Shown in pieces: positions 27,001-36,432 of a stretch of DNA of 64,000 bases (its first letter is position 1; the number at the start of each line of letters is the position of its first letter). Source of the DNA: Agromyces italicus DSM 16388. GTDB lineage: Bacteria > Actinomycetota > Actinomycetes > Actinomycetales > Microbacteriaceae. The translations under genes and the position numbers were made by a program. The stretch spans positions 496,001-560,000 of the forward strand of contig NZ_ATXF01000004.1 in NCBI RefSeq assembly GCF_000421545.1, in the 5' to 3' direction. The notes under the pieces are model-generated. The model ran no database searches and was not told the DNA's origin. It saw only the letters and a program-made list of their open reading frames with translations.

Positions 27001-27498
27001 TGCGGTGATCGCTGCGGCGAGCCGGTGATAGCCCTCCTCGCGGCGGGCGAGCACGAGCAGGTGCTCGCCCTCGGGGTCGGCGGAGCCCATCTGCGGTGCG
27101 CTGAGCCCGAGTGAGAGTTCGGCGCCGAAGACGGTGGTGAGCTCGGGAAAGCTCTCGGCGGCCTCCGCGAAGCGGACGATGCCGTAGAAGCCGTCGTGAT
27201 CGGTGATCGCGAGCCCGGCGAGGCCGAGCCGATGCGCCTCCTCGACGAGCTGTTCGGGCGCCGAGGCCCCGTCGAGGAAGCTGTAGTTCGAGTGCGCATG
27301 CAGCTCGGCGTAGGGCACCACCGGGCCGTCGGGGGCGGCGAGGCCCTCGCTCGGGCGGTACGGCTGGCGCTTGCGGCTGAATGCCGGCCCGTCGCCGCCG
27401 TCGGCGATGAGTTTCGACGTGCCCGGGTTCGGGCGACGCCGGTCGGAGAGCGTGCGCTCGAGCTCCGACCAGGGGATCTCGGGGTTGTTCCACCCCAT
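24025..27498 (-). CDS. dnaE2: Error-prone DNA polymerase III alpha subunit DnaE2 (ImuC)
   Basis: A C-family polymerase of 1157 residues. The N-terminal PHP domain starts near ELHAHSNYSFLDGAS. The active site has CQGRGSAANS and PDIDVDFDSDRREE (Asp pair), followed by a helix-hairpin-helix region and a C-terminal OB fold. The short N-terminus MGWNNPEIPWSELE is typical of DnaE2. With ImuA'/ImuB it forms the translesion 'mutasome' used after DNA damage. A low-complexity Gly/Asp/Arg stretch of about 55 residues (about 862-917) lies between the palm-proximal and C-terminal parts. It begins 13 bases after the imuB stop and is coupled to the downstream MFS gene. Confidence 0.93.
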   Translation of the reverse strand: MGWNNPEIPWSELERTLSDRRRPNPGTSKLIADGGDGPAFSRKRQPYRPSEGLAAPDGPVVPYAELHAHSNYSFLDGASAPEQLVEEAHRLGLAGLAITDHDGFYGIVRFAEAAESFPELTTVFGAELSLGLSAPQMGSADPEGEHLLVLARREEGYHRLAAAITAGQLAGGEKGRPVYELEALAERAGGEWVIPTGCRKGAVRRALADGGADAAWRELDRLIALFGREQVVVELFDHGAPADQRANDVLAGLAERAGLPLLATNAVHYATPPEHRLANALAAVRARRSLDELDGWLPASDGMHLRSGAEMQARFARYPGAVPHSVVLAGELGFTLRSARPRLPRQEVPEGHTSMSWLRELVRQGAAELYPGVPEHVRARLEHELAVIEQKDFPGYFLIVHDLVSEARRRGILCQGRGSAANSAVCYALRITAVDSIKFDLPFERFLSALRDEEPDIDVDFDSDRREEIIQYVYAKYGRQNAAQVANVISYRPKVAVRDMAKALGYGAGQQDAWSRQVERWGAVVETDDHDIPAPVIGLAEQVLGFPRHLGIHSGGMVLTDRPVGEVCPIEHARMPNRTVLQWDKDDCAWMGLVKFDLLGLGMLAALQYTFDLVREHTGEVWELQSIPKEEAAVYDMLCRADSIGVFQVESRAQMGTLPRLKPRRYYDLVVEIALIRPGPVQGGAVHPYIRRRTGEEAVSYLHPNLKPVLERTLGVPLFQEQLMQMAVAVGGCTAADADLLRRAMGSKRGVEKISKLRAKLFEGMAANGISDDDAQAIYAKIEAFANFGFAESHALAFALLVYTSSWLKLHYPAAFLAALLRAQPMGFYSPQTLTADARRHGVRVLRPDVLRSGAHAGLEVLDPSSGGSAAGADGGADATWSPRDRRRPPSGLHTCTDAEQPPIGDFDRTAPDRSAEHRRDAAFAVRLGLAEVQAIGEQVAQRIVDEREAHGPYRDMADVSRRAGLDTEQLEALAAAGAFDGFGLARREALWLAGEAAQDRAEFLPGSVVVVQPPLLPMLSPAEQVVYDLWSTGISPDDHPIRHIRERLDERGAIRIDRLRDVESGRRVEVGGVVTHRQRPATASGITFLNLEDESGTLNVIAGVGVWNRYRRIAREAPAMVVRGILERSKEGVTNLIVDRFESLTVAAPSRSRDFR

Positions 27499-27511
27499 CA
27501 GGGCCCACCCA

Positions 27512-29056
27512 TCAGTCGTACCTCGCCTCGGCCCACCAGCCCTCGTCGTCGCGTACGAGCAGCCACGCGCAGCCGTCGTGGTCGACGAGCTGGAAGCGGT
27601 GCACGCGGCGGGCGCGCTCGGCGTCCCACCAGCGTTCGACCACGGGCCACGGCCCCGCCCACGCCCGCACCTGCGCGGGGGCGCCGCCGGCCACCGCGAA
27701 GCGCTCGGGCCGTGACGAGATCGCCCCGCGCTCGTCGATCGCGACAGGGTCGCCGGCAGAGTCGAGCAGGGCGACCGGATGCCGCTCGCGGAACACGCTC
27801 GCCGGTGCGAGTGCGGGCAGGCTGCCGGGCCACGGCGCCTCACGATGCTCGGGCGGGCGATCGCCCCACGGCACGAGCACCTGACGGTCGGCGAGCATAC
27901 GACCGCCTCCGACCGCCGCCGTCACGACCCCCTCGTGCCCGAGCATGCTCTGCACCCGGGTCAGTGCGTGGTGCACGCGCTCGTCGGGCCCCTGACCCCA
28001 GAGCCCGGCCTCGTGGTTCGCGGTGCCGTCGACCCGCTCGGGGATCACGCGCAGCTTCGTGATCGGCGAGACGAGCCCGGTGTCGGCGGTGCCTGCGCCC
28101 TGCAACTGCCAGCGCACCCGGTCGACCACATCGGCCGGGGTGAACCAGCGCGGATGCAGCCAGCTGCGGGCGGAGTGCCCGCCCCGTTCGTCGTCGAGCT
28201 CGACCCGGATCGCCGTGCACACGAGCCGTGCCGCCCGCATGCGGTCGATGAACTCCTCGGCGCGCACCCGGAAGGCGAAGGCGAGCTGGTCGATGCGGTC
28301 GAGCGGCGGCTCGAACTCGGCGGTGATCTCGAACTCGGGCGGCGGGGTGCGCGCCGCGACCCCGGTCGCCTCGCGCCCGGCGGCCCGATCATGGCCGAAA
28401 GCCCCGGCCGCGCCGAAACGCCGGCGCACGTCGCCCGGCGGCAGCGCCGCGAACTCGCCGAGGGTGCGCACGCCGAGCCTGTTGAGCAGCGTGCGGGTGC
28501 GCTCGTCGACGACGAGACCGACGGGCAGCGGGGCGAGGAACGCGGCGGAGCCACCGGGCGCCACGATGCCCACGGGCGAGGAACGCACGGCCCGTGCCGC
28601 CTGCTCGGCCGCGAATGGGCCGTCGGCGATGCCCACCCGGGCGCCGGCCACCCCGAGCCGCTCGACGGTCTCGAGGAGCGCCTGCGCCGCGGCATCCTCA
28701 CCGCCGTAGTACCTCGCCGGCCCGCGCGCCCGCATCGCGAGCGTGCCGGGCCGCACGATCTGCACCGCGGGAACGGTCTGCTCGACCTGCCGCACCACCG
28801 GTTCGAAGGCGCGCACGTCGAGCACCGGGTCGTACGGCAGCACCGTGATCGCGGGGGAGCGGTACTGCGCCTCGCGCAGCCGCAACCCTCGCACGACCCC
28901 GTCGCGGCGGGCGGCCGCCGAGCACGAGTGCACCGCGCCGCCCTCGGTGAGCGCGAGCGGCGCCGCAGGGTCGAGCCCGGCCTCGCGGGCGGCCGCGAAG
29001 ACGGGCCAGTCGGGGCACCAGAGCACGATCGCGCGGGCGGGGGAGACGGCGGTCAT
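27512..29056 (-). CDS. imuB: ImuB, catalytically inactive Y-family polymerase homologue
   Basis: A DinB/Y-family-like protein of 514 residues. The N-terminus is IVLWCPDWPVFAAA instead of the DMDxFYA active-site motif of true Y polymerases, and the catalytic acidic residues are missing, as in ImuB. The little-finger and C-terminal region (LHPRWFTPADVVDR, and a long tail ending RDDEGWWAEARYD) is the ImuB type that binds the beta clamp and DnaE2. The start overlaps the upstream gene's stop (ATGA). Confidence 0.9.
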   Translation of the reverse strand: MTAVSPARAIVLWCPDWPVFAAAREAGLDPAAPLALTEGGAVHSCSAAARRDGVVRGLRLREAQYRSPAITVLPYDPVLDVRAFEPVVRQVEQTVPAVQIVRPGTLAMRARGPARYYGGEDAAAQALLETVERLGVAGARVGIADGPFAAEQAARAVRSSPVGIVAPGGSAAFLAPLPVGLVVDERTRTLLNRLGVRTLGEFAALPPGDVRRRFGAAGAFGHDRAAGREATGVAARTPPPEFEITAEFEPPLDRIDQLAFAFRVRAEEFIDRMRAARLVCTAIRVELDDERGGHSARSWLHPRWFTPADVVDRVRWQLQGAGTADTGLVSPITKLRVIPERVDGTANHEAGLWGQGPDERVHHALTRVQSMLGHEGVVTAAVGGGRMLADRQVLVPWGDRPPEHREAPWPGSLPALAPASVFRERHPVALLDSAGDPVAIDERGAISSRPERFAVAGGAPAQVRAWAGPWPVVERWWDAERARRVHRFQLVDHDGCAWLLVRDDEGWWAEARYD

Positions 29057-29817
29057 GCCGGCCTCGCGAAGTCGGCGTGGAGCACTGGGGTGAGCCTCGG
29101 TGCGGCGGTGGGATGCCCCGTGCCCGCCCCGCCGCGGTCGTCTGCCGCGTCGTCGGCCACCGCGAACCCGAGCGCACGATCGGGCATGCGCAGCCTCGAG
29201 CGTCGCCGCTTCGCGAACCCGCCCCGGCCGGCCGCACTCACGACGACCTCGCGCTCGTCGAGCAGCCCGTGCCCCAGTTCGAGGCCGTGCCATTCGCTCA
29301 GCTCGACGCCGAGGCTCGCGTCGGCGCCCGGCCAGGCTCCGGCGGCGATGAGCGTGGTGCCGCGCTCGCGGAGGCGCGCTCCGAGCCGTGACGCCTCGGC
29401 CGGGGCGACCCGCTGGGCCGGCCGGACGGCGACGACGGGGATGACGTCGGCCAGGGCCGCCACCACCGCCAGCCACTGCCGACCGGGCTCGGGGACGAGC
29501 ACGAGCCGGTCGAGGTCGATGCCGAACCGTGCGGCCGCCTCGACGCCGAACTCGGGCATGCCGACGACGGCGACCCAGCGCCCGCTCGCCGAGGGCGCCG
29601 CGAGCAGGGCCATCACAAGGGTGGTCGAGCCCTGCGCCTCGACGACGGTGCCCTCGCGCAGGCTGCCGCCCGGCAGGAGCCCCGCGAAGGCCGGGTGGGT
29701 GGGCACCGCGCGGGTCTCGAGCCGGGTGGACTGCATGCCCTGGATGCGCGCCTGCAGCTCGTCGACGCGCTCGAGGCGAGCGGTCGGGGAGCGGAGCGGA
29801 GCAGCCAGTGTCACCAT
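29053..29817 (-). CDS. ImuA'-like RecA-related mutasome subunit
   Basis: A protein of 254 residues starting MVTLAAPLRSPTARLERVDELQ. The core (GGSLREGTVVEAQGSTTLVMALLAA ... VVGMPEFGVEAAARFGIDLDRLVLVPEP) is a degenerate RecA-like fold with a weakened Walker A. Position (first gene before imuB and dnaE2) and sequence fit actinobacterial ImuA'. The family interacts with RecA/ImuB in damage-induced mutagenesis. A perfect LexA palindrome ends 7 bases before the ATG. Frames upstream of the ATG run through the operator and are rejected. Confidence 0.85.
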   Translation of the reverse strand: MVTLAAPLRSPTARLERVDELQARIQGMQSTRLETRAVPTHPAFAGLLPGGSLREGTVVEAQGSTTLVMALLAAPSASGRWVAVVGMPEFGVEAAARFGIDLDRLVLVPEPGRQWLAVVAALADVIPVVAVRPAQRVAPAEASRLGARLRERGTTLIAAGAWPGADASLGVELSEWHGLELGHGLLDEREVVVSAAGRGGFAKRRRSRLRMPDRALGFAVADDAADDRGGAGTGHPTAAPRLTPVLHADFARPA

Positions 29818-29823
29818 CTCAGT

Positions 29824-29841
29824 TTCGAACAAATGTTCGAA
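29824..29841. promoter_or_regulatory. LexA (SOS) box of the imuA'-imuB-dnaE2 operon
   Basis: A perfect 18-bp palindrome TTCGAACAAATGTTCGAA, containing the Gram-positive/actinobacterial LexA core CGAAC-N4-GTTCG. It sits directly upstream of the imuA' ATG, where bound LexA would block transcription or initiation until RecA-triggered cleavage. Confidence 0.93.
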
Positions 29842-29895
29842 TACGGCAAGTCGGATGCACCGTGCGTCCACTCGGCGAGGATTCCCCGCAGCGAC

Positions 29896-29901
29896 TAGCC
29901 T
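29896..29901 (+). promoter_or_regulatory. -10 box of the frameshifted DUF1648 gene
   Basis: TAGCCT ends 6 bases before a GTG at 29908, the same spacing as at other predicted leaderless genes in the window. This identifies 29908 as the original start. Confidence 0.45.
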
Positions 29902-29907
29902 GAACCG

Positions 29908-30353
29908 GTGACGAGACACCGGAGCGGCCCTGTGGGAAGTCTGCTCCTCGTCTGTGGATCCCCGTCGTGATACTGGTGAGCGCCGTCGTGTGGTGGAATC
30001 ACCTTCCGCTCGAGATCCCGACGAAATGGGGGCCGGACGGCCCGACGGAGTTCGCGCCGAGAGGGGTCTTCGCGACGCTCGTGCTCGCCGGTTGCACAGC
30101 CGCCTCGGCCGCCTCGACCGTTGGCATCGTCGGTTCGCGATCCTTCCGCTGGATTGCGATCTCCGCGGGAATCGCCGCCATGGTCGGCGGTATCTGGTTC
30201 TTCATCGCGACCGCCGGCCTCTCGCATGCGTCGCCCGACAGTGTGTCACCCTGGGCACTCGCCACACCCCTGCTCATCGGGTACGGACTTCTCCCAGCTG
30301 TCATCGCGACGAAGACACCGACGCCCCGTCCTGATGTCGGCGGGGCGGGATAG
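29908..30353 (+). pseudogene. DUF1648 membrane protein with an apparent -1 frameshift in the first helix
   Basis: Starting at GTG 29908 the frame reads VTRHRSGPVGSLLLVCGSPS and stops at 29970. A second frame beginning at 29967 continues VILVSAVVWWNHLPLEIPTKWGPDG, the DUF1648 signature, followed by three more hydrophobic helices to 30353. If the C-tract at 29959-29963 had one more C the two frames would join into a single protein with an intact first helix. So this is a one-base deletion, a sequencing error in a homopolymer, or a GTGA-coupled pair in which the downstream 128-residue protein is made from GTG 29967. Function unknown; members are small integral membrane proteins related to SdpI N-termini. 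Confidence 0.6.
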
Positions 30354-30362
30354 CCTGACGCC

Positions 30363-31073
30363 ATGTGCGGACGCTTCGTCATCTCCGATACGACCCCAGA
30401 CCTCGTGGCGCTCTTCGACGTCGACACGGTCGGCGAAGGGCTTCCCGAGCCGAGCTGGAACGTGCGGCCGACCGAGCAGATCCCCGTCGTCATCGAGTCG
30501 AACAAAGAGGGGCCGGTGGTGCGGCGCCTCGAGTCGGCGCGCTGGTCGCTCGTGCCCTCGTTCTCCAAAGAACTGAAGCTCAAGTACCCGACCTTCAACG
30601 CCCGGTCCGAGGGTGTGGCGACCGCCTCCGCGTTTCGCGCCTCGCTTCAGGGCAAGCGGGCACTCATCCCGGCCGACGGGTACTACGAGTGGCACACCGT
30701 CGACAAGCGCAAGACGCCGTACTTCATCCATTCCGACGAGGGCCCCATCGCCTTCGCCGGGCTCTACTCGTGGTGGCGCGACCGCACGAAGGCCGACGAC
30801 GACCCGGCCCGCTGGGTGCTCACCGCGACGATCCTCACCGCCGACGCGACGGGCGGGCTCGCCGACATCCACGACCGCATCCCGGTGATGCTGCCGCCCG
30901 AGTTCTGGTCGACCTGGCTCGACCCCGAGGCGACCGGTGACCAGTCGCTCGTCGACCAGGCTGTCGCCGCGTCGCGGCCGATGGTGCCCGAGCTGCGCTT
31001 CCACGAGGTCGCCCCGCTCGGCGAGAACGGCCCCGAGCTCATCGAGCCCGTCGAGCCGAGCGAGCAGCTCTGA
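30363..31073 (+). CDS. SRAP (HMCES/YedK) abasic-site processing protein
   Basis: An SRAP-family protein of 236 residues. It has the invariant Cys2 in MCGRF, the Asn/Arg of the NVRPTE and FNARSEG segments, Glu in DGYYEW and His in ADIHDRIPVML, which are all the residues used for the thiazolidine cross-link to abasic sites in single-stranded DNA. It protects stalled forks and fits the DNA-damage gene cluster around it. TAGCCT ends 6 bases before the ATG, predicting a leaderless mRNA in which Met removal must expose Cys2. Confidence 0.93.
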   Translation: MCGRFVISDTTPDLVALFDVDTVGEGLPEPSWNVRPTEQIPVVIESNKEGPVVRRLESARWSLVPSFSKELKLKYPTFNARSEGVATASAFRASLQGKRALIPADGYYEWHTVDKRKTPYFIHSDEGPIAFAGLYSWWRDRTKADDDPARWVLTATILTADATGGLADIHDRIPVMLPPEFWSTWLDPEATGDQSLVDQAVAASRPMVPELRFHEVAPLGENGPELIEPVEPSEQL

Positions 31074-31130
31074 CCGGCTCCGGGCACCGGAGCAGCTCCG
31101 ACCCGGTCGCGAGAGGAAGGCCGCAACGCA

Positions 31131-31163
31131 AGAAGGCCGGATCAGAATCTGATCCGGCCTTCT
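31131..31163. terminator. Bidirectional intrinsic terminator between the SRAP gene and tRNA-Leu
   Basis: A perfect 15-bp stem AGAAGGCCGGATCAG / CTGATCCGGCCTTCT with a 3-base loop. It terminates the SRAP gene on the plus strand and tRNA-Leu on the minus strand. Confidence 0.88.
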
Positions 31164-31174
31164 CGACACAAGCG

Positions 31175-31258
31175 TGCGCGAGGGGGGACTTGAACCCCCA
31201 CGCCCGTTAGGGCACTAGCACCTCAAGCTAGCGCGTCTGCCATTTCCGCCACCCGCGC
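31175..31258 (-). tRNA. tRNA-Leu (anticodon GAG)
   Basis: An 84-base class II tRNA. Acceptor strands GCGCGGG and CTCGCGC pair (one G-T), with discriminator A. The anticodon stem CTAGC/GCTAG encloses TTGAGGT with anticodon GAG (reads CUC and CUU), then there is a long variable arm and a T arm GGGGG-TTCAAGT-CCCCC. CCA is not encoded. CUC is the dominant Leu codon in this genome, so this is a major tRNA. Confidence 0.95.
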
Positions 31259-31295
31259 TTGTGTGTCTGCCGCTGATCTCTCAGCGGCCGTAGAA

Positions 31296-31301
31296 GAGAT
31301 T
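31296..31301 (-). promoter_or_regulatory. Probable tRNA-Leu promoter (-10)
   Basis: Minus-strand TAATCT preceded by TGC (extended -10), 38 bases before the tRNA 5' end. The remainder of 31302-31438 shows no ORF and no other element I can name. Confidence 0.4.
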
Positions 31302-31451
31302 AGCACGGTTTCCGGGGCCGTTCCGACCAAACGGCGCCCCGTGCTCGCCCACCCGGGTGAAACCCCGGATGGCACGCCGAAAAGCCGGCTCCGAGCGACC
31401 TTCTCCGACGTCTGGGGCCACGGATCGGGGCCAGGCACTAGCGTGGAACGC

Positions 31452-32798
31452 ATGGTCGAGGCATCCGAGAATTCAACGACGAACCCCGTGACGACGCCGG
31501 CGGTGACCGCGCTCGACGAGACGGCCGAGATCGCCCGCGACCTGATCCGTTTCGACACCTCGAACTACGGCTCCGGCCGGGCCAACGGCGAGCGCGAGGC
31601 CGCCGAGTACGTCGAGGCGAAGCTCGCCGCCCTCGGGCTCGCCCCGCAGCTGTTCGAACCCGAGCCTCGGCGCACGAGCGTGGTCGCGCGGGTGCCTGGG
31701 CGCAACCCCGAGAAGCCCGCCCTCGTCGTGCACGGCCACCTCGACGTCGTTCCCGCCGACGCCCGCAACTGGAGCGTCGATCCCTTCGCGGGTGAGGTCC
31801 GCGACGGCATGCTGTGGGGCCGCGGCGCGGTCGACATGAAAGACATGGACGCGATGATGCTCGCCTCCCTCGGCGACATCCTGGGTTCGGGGCGACTGCC
31901 CGAGCGCGAGCTCGTGGTCGCGTTCTTCGCCGACGAAGAGGCCGGCGGCGGTGCCGGTTCGAGCTGGCTCGTCGACCACCACCCCGAGCTCTTCGCGGGG
32001 GCGACCGAGGCGATCAGCGAGGTCGGCGGCTACTCGATCACCGTCGGCGGGCGGCGAGCGTACCTGCTCCAGACGGGGGAGAAGTCGCTGCTCTGGATCA
32101 AGCTCGTCGCCCGCGGCGTCGCCGCGCACGGATCGCGCCGCGTCCGCGACAACGCGATCACGCGCCTCGCCGAGGCCGTCTCCGTGCTCGGTCGCACCGA
32201 CTGGCCGATCCGTCTCACCGACACGACGCGCGAGCTCCTCGGCGAGATCGCGGGCGTGCTCGGCGTCGACCCCGAGCAGGTCTCGCCCGATGAGCTCGCC
32301 CTCGCGACCGGCTCCGCCTCGGGGTTCATCACGGCGACGCTCCGCACGACCTCGAACCCGACGCTCCTCGAGGCGGGCTACAAGCACAACGTCATCCCCG
32401 ACCGGGCCGAGGCGCTCATCGACATCCGCACCCTTCCCGGCGAGGAGGAGGCGGTGCTCGCCGAAGTGCAGGCACTCGTGGGCGACGACATCGAGATCGA
32501 GATCGTGCACCGCGACGTGGGGCTCGAGAGCTCCACCTCGGGCAGCCTCGTCGATGCGGTGAAGCGCTCGCTCGAGGCGCACGATCCGGGAGCACCGGTG
32601 TTCCCCTACCTGATGTCCGGCGGCACCGACAACAAGGCGCTCAGCCGGCTCGACATCGCCGGTTACGGCTTCGCGCCGCTGCGGCTGCCCGAAGGCTTGG
32701 ACTTCCCTGCGATGTTCCACGGCGTTGACGAGCGGGTGCCGCTCGACGCACTAGTCTTCGGGAGGCAGGTCCTCCGCGACCTGCTCCTCGAGTACTGA
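31452..32798 (+). CDS. M20 family metallopeptidase (DapE/ArgE-like)
   Basis: A zinc peptidase/deacylase of 448 residues: HGHLDVVP (first metal His and Asp), [12 protein letters not shown] (bridging Asp), DEEAGGG (catalytic Glu and ligand), and the terminal ligand His in [10 protein letters not shown]. Length and motif order match M20 dipeptidases such as Mycobacterium Rv2141c, which also lies upstream of uppP. The substrate is a small peptide or acylated amino acid and cannot be specified further. TAGCGT ends 7 bases before the ATG, a predicted leaderless start. Confidence 0.88.
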   Translation: MVEASENSTTNPVTTPAVTALDETAEIARDLIRFDTSNYGSGRANGEREAAEYVEAKLAALGLAPQLFEPEPRRTSVVARVPGRNPEKPALVVHGHLDVVPADARNWSVDPFAGEVRDGMLWGRGAVDMKDMDAMMLASLGDILGSGRLPERELVVAFFADEEAGGGAGSSWLVDHHPELFAGATEAISEVGGYSITVGGRRAYLLQTGEKSLLWIKLVARGVAAHGSRRVRDNAITRLAEAVSVLGRTDWPIRLTDTTRELLGEIAGVLGVDPEQVSPDELALATGSASGFITATLRTTSNPTLLEAGYKHNVIPDRAEALIDIRTLPGEEEAVLAEVQALVGDDIEIEIVHRDVGLESSTSGSLVDAVKRSLEAHDPGAPVFPYLMSGGTDNKALSRLDIAGYGFAPLRLPEGLDFPAMFHGVDERVPLDALVFGRQVLRDLLLEY

Positions 32799-32862
32799 CC
32801 CGGCCCGTCATCCGGCCGAAGCAGAGATCCGCCGCGCGCGGAGACGGAAGGCACAGCACCAC

Positions 32863-33681
32863 GTGATCGAAGCGCTCATCCTCGGATTCGTCCAGGGCCT
32901 CACCGAGTTCCTCCCGATCTCCTCGAGCGCCCACCTGCGCATCCTGGGGGAGTTCCTGCCCGGTGCACAGGATCCGGGGGCCGCGTTCACCGCCATCACG
33001 CAGCTCGGCACCGAGACCGCCGTGGTCGTGTTCTTCTGGCGCGACATCGTACGCATCATCTCGCACTGGTTCGGCTCGTTCACCGGGCGCGTGCCCCGCA
33101 ACGACCCCGACGCGCGCATGGGCTGGCTCATCATCGTCGGTTCCATCCCGATCGTCGTGCTCGGCCTCCTCTTCCAGGACGCCATCGAGACGACGCTCCG
33201 CTCACTCTGGATCACGGCGACGATGCTCATCGTCTTCGGCCTCATCCTCGGCATCGCCGACTGGGTCGGCGCGAAGCGTCGCAAGCTCGACCAGCTCACG
33301 GTGCCGCACGGCGTGCTGTTCGGCTTCGCGCAGTCGCTCGCGCTCATCCCCGGCGTCTCGCGTTCGGGCGGCACGATCACCATGGGGTTGCTGCTCGGCT
33401 ACGAACGCGCCGCGGCCGCCCGCTACGCGTTCCTCCTCGCGATCCCGGCCGTGTTCGGCAGCGGGCTCTTCCAGCTCGTGAAGAGCCTCGACGAGCCCTC
33501 CGTGTACGGCCCGGTCGAGACCGCGGCGGCGACGCTCGTCGCCTTCGTCGTCGGAATCCTCGTGATCGCGTTCTTCATGAGCTACATCTCGAAGCGCAGC
33601 TTCCTGCCGTTCGTGATCTACCGCATCGCGCTCGGCGGCTTCATCTTCGTCCTGCTCGGCACTGGCGCGATCCAGGCCTGA
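32863..33681 (+). CDS. uppP: Undecaprenyl-diphosphate phosphatase
   Basis: A membrane phosphatase of 272 residues (BacA/UppP family) with the two signature loops [11 protein letters not shown] and [11 protein letters not shown] that form the active site between re-entrant helices, and about 8 membrane segments. It recycles the lipid carrier C55-PP to C55-P for peptidoglycan synthesis and gives bacitracin tolerance. It starts with GTG after GGAAGG. Confidence 0.96.
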   Translation: MIEALILGFVQGLTEFLPISSSAHLRILGEFLPGAQDPGAAFTAITQLGTETAVVVFFWRDIVRIISHWFGSFTGRVPRNDPDARMGWLIIVGSIPIVVLGLLFQDAIETTLRSLWITATMLIVFGLILGIADWVGAKRRKLDQLTVPHGVLFGFAQSLALIPGVSRSGGTITMGLLLGYERAAAARYAFLLAIPAVFGSGLFQLVKSLDEPSVYGPVETAAATLVAFVVGILVIAFFMSYISKRSFLPFVIYRIALGGFIFVLLGTGAIQA

Positions 33682-33714
33682 GCGGCGGTCGCCCGGCGGA
33701 GGCGTCGGCGCGCG

Positions 33715-34620
33715 TCAGGGGGCGCCAGGGCCACGCCCGTCGGCGCGCCCTTCGGGGCCGTCGCCACGGCGACGGAGGTAGCGCTCGAACTCCTGCGCGA
33801 TCGCCTCGCCGCTCGCCTCAGGGGCGTCGACCGCGTCGCGGGCCTGCTCGAGCTGCGTGATGTAGCCGGCCATCTCCTCGTCTTCGGCGGCGAGCGCGTC
33901 GACGCCGGCCTCCCACGCCTGCGCGTCGACCTCGAGGCTGCCGCGCGGGATGGAGAGCCCGGTGAGCTCCTCGAGCTTCCCGAGGAGCGCGAGCACGGCC
34001 TTCGGCGACGGCGCATTGTGGACGTAGTGGGGAACGGACGCCCAGAGCGACACCGTCGGGATGCCCACCCGCTCAGCCTGGTCGGCGATGACGCTGAGGA
34101 TGCCGACGGGCCCCTCGTACGTCGAACGCTCGACGCCGAGCGCGCCGCGCACCTCGGGGTTCTCGCTCGAGGCGAAGACGGTCAGGGGCCTGGTGTGCGG
34201 GGCATCGGCGAGCATCGCGCCGAGCAGCACGACTCCGTCGATGTCGGCGGCGAGGGCCGCGTCGACGAGCTCGGCGGCGAAGCCCTTCCAGCTCCGCGCG
34301 GGTTCTGCACCGATGAGCACATGAAGTTCGGATGCCCCGGGGCCGGTCACGGGGTCGTCGAGATCGACCCGGCCGCTGGGCCCCTGGATCGCGGCGCCCG
34401 GCCATTCGAGTCGACGCGCGCCGTCGTCGCCCGTCACGATCGTGGGGCGTGTGAACTGGTAGTCGAAGTAGATCTCGGGGTCGACCGCGGCGATCTCGAC
34501 GAGCCCGAGTCGCTCACTGAGCAGCTTCGCGGCCCCGGTCGCCGCCTCACCGGCGTCGTTCCAGCCTTCGAAGGCGACGACGAGCAGCCTTCGACCTTCG
34601 AATCCGGCCGGCTGATTCAC
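33715..34620 (-). CDS. PAC2 family protein (proteasome assembly chaperone fold)
   Basis: A PAC2/COG2047-type protein of 301 residues beginning VNQPAGFEGRRLLVVAFEGWNDAGEAAT, with IAAVDPEIYFDYQFTRP and VSLWASVPHYVHNAPSPKA. It is orthologous in position and motif to Mycobacterium Rv2125. The family shares its fold with archaeal/eukaryotic proteasome chaperones, but the actinobacterial function is not established. It is convergent with uppP and divergent from the HAD gene. GTG start. Confidence 0.85.
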   Translation of the reverse strand: MNQPAGFEGRRLLVVAFEGWNDAGEAATGAAKLLSERLGLVEIAAVDPEIYFDYQFTRPTIVTGDDGARRLEWPGAAIQGPSGRVDLDDPVTGPGASELHVLIGAEPARSWKGFAAELVDAALAADIDGVVLLGAMLADAPHTRPLTVFASSENPEVRGALGVERSTYEGPVGILSVIADQAERVGIPTVSLWASVPHYVHNAPSPKAVLALLGKLEELTGLSIPRGSLEVDAQAWEAGVDALAAEDEEMAGYITQLEQARDAVDAPEASGEAIAQEFERYLRRRGDGPEGRADGRGPGAP

Positions 34621-34681
34621 TGCTGGTGCCCCGCTTCCCGCCCCGGACGCCCGGGTTCCCCTCCACAATAGGGCGTGCCCG

Positions 34682-34687
34682 TAGACT
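34682..34687 (+). promoter_or_regulatory. -10 box deciding the HAD gene start
   Basis: TAGACT ends 8 bases before GTG 34696 and lies downstream of the alternative GTG at 34675, which would precede the transcript. Confidence 0.45.
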
Positions 34688-34695
34688 TGGGGGTT

Positions 34696-36389
<1,694 letters not shown>

Positions 36390-36432
36390 GCTTTCAACGC
36401 CCCTCCGCGACCCATCGAAGAATCGAGGATCA

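Noticed and set aside
23917..27114. Plus-strand open frame of over 1000 codons antisense to dnaE2
   Set aside because: It is a composition shadow of a high-GC gene: no family motif, Arg/His/Asp-rich translation, no start signal. dnaE2 on the other strand has all its motifs.
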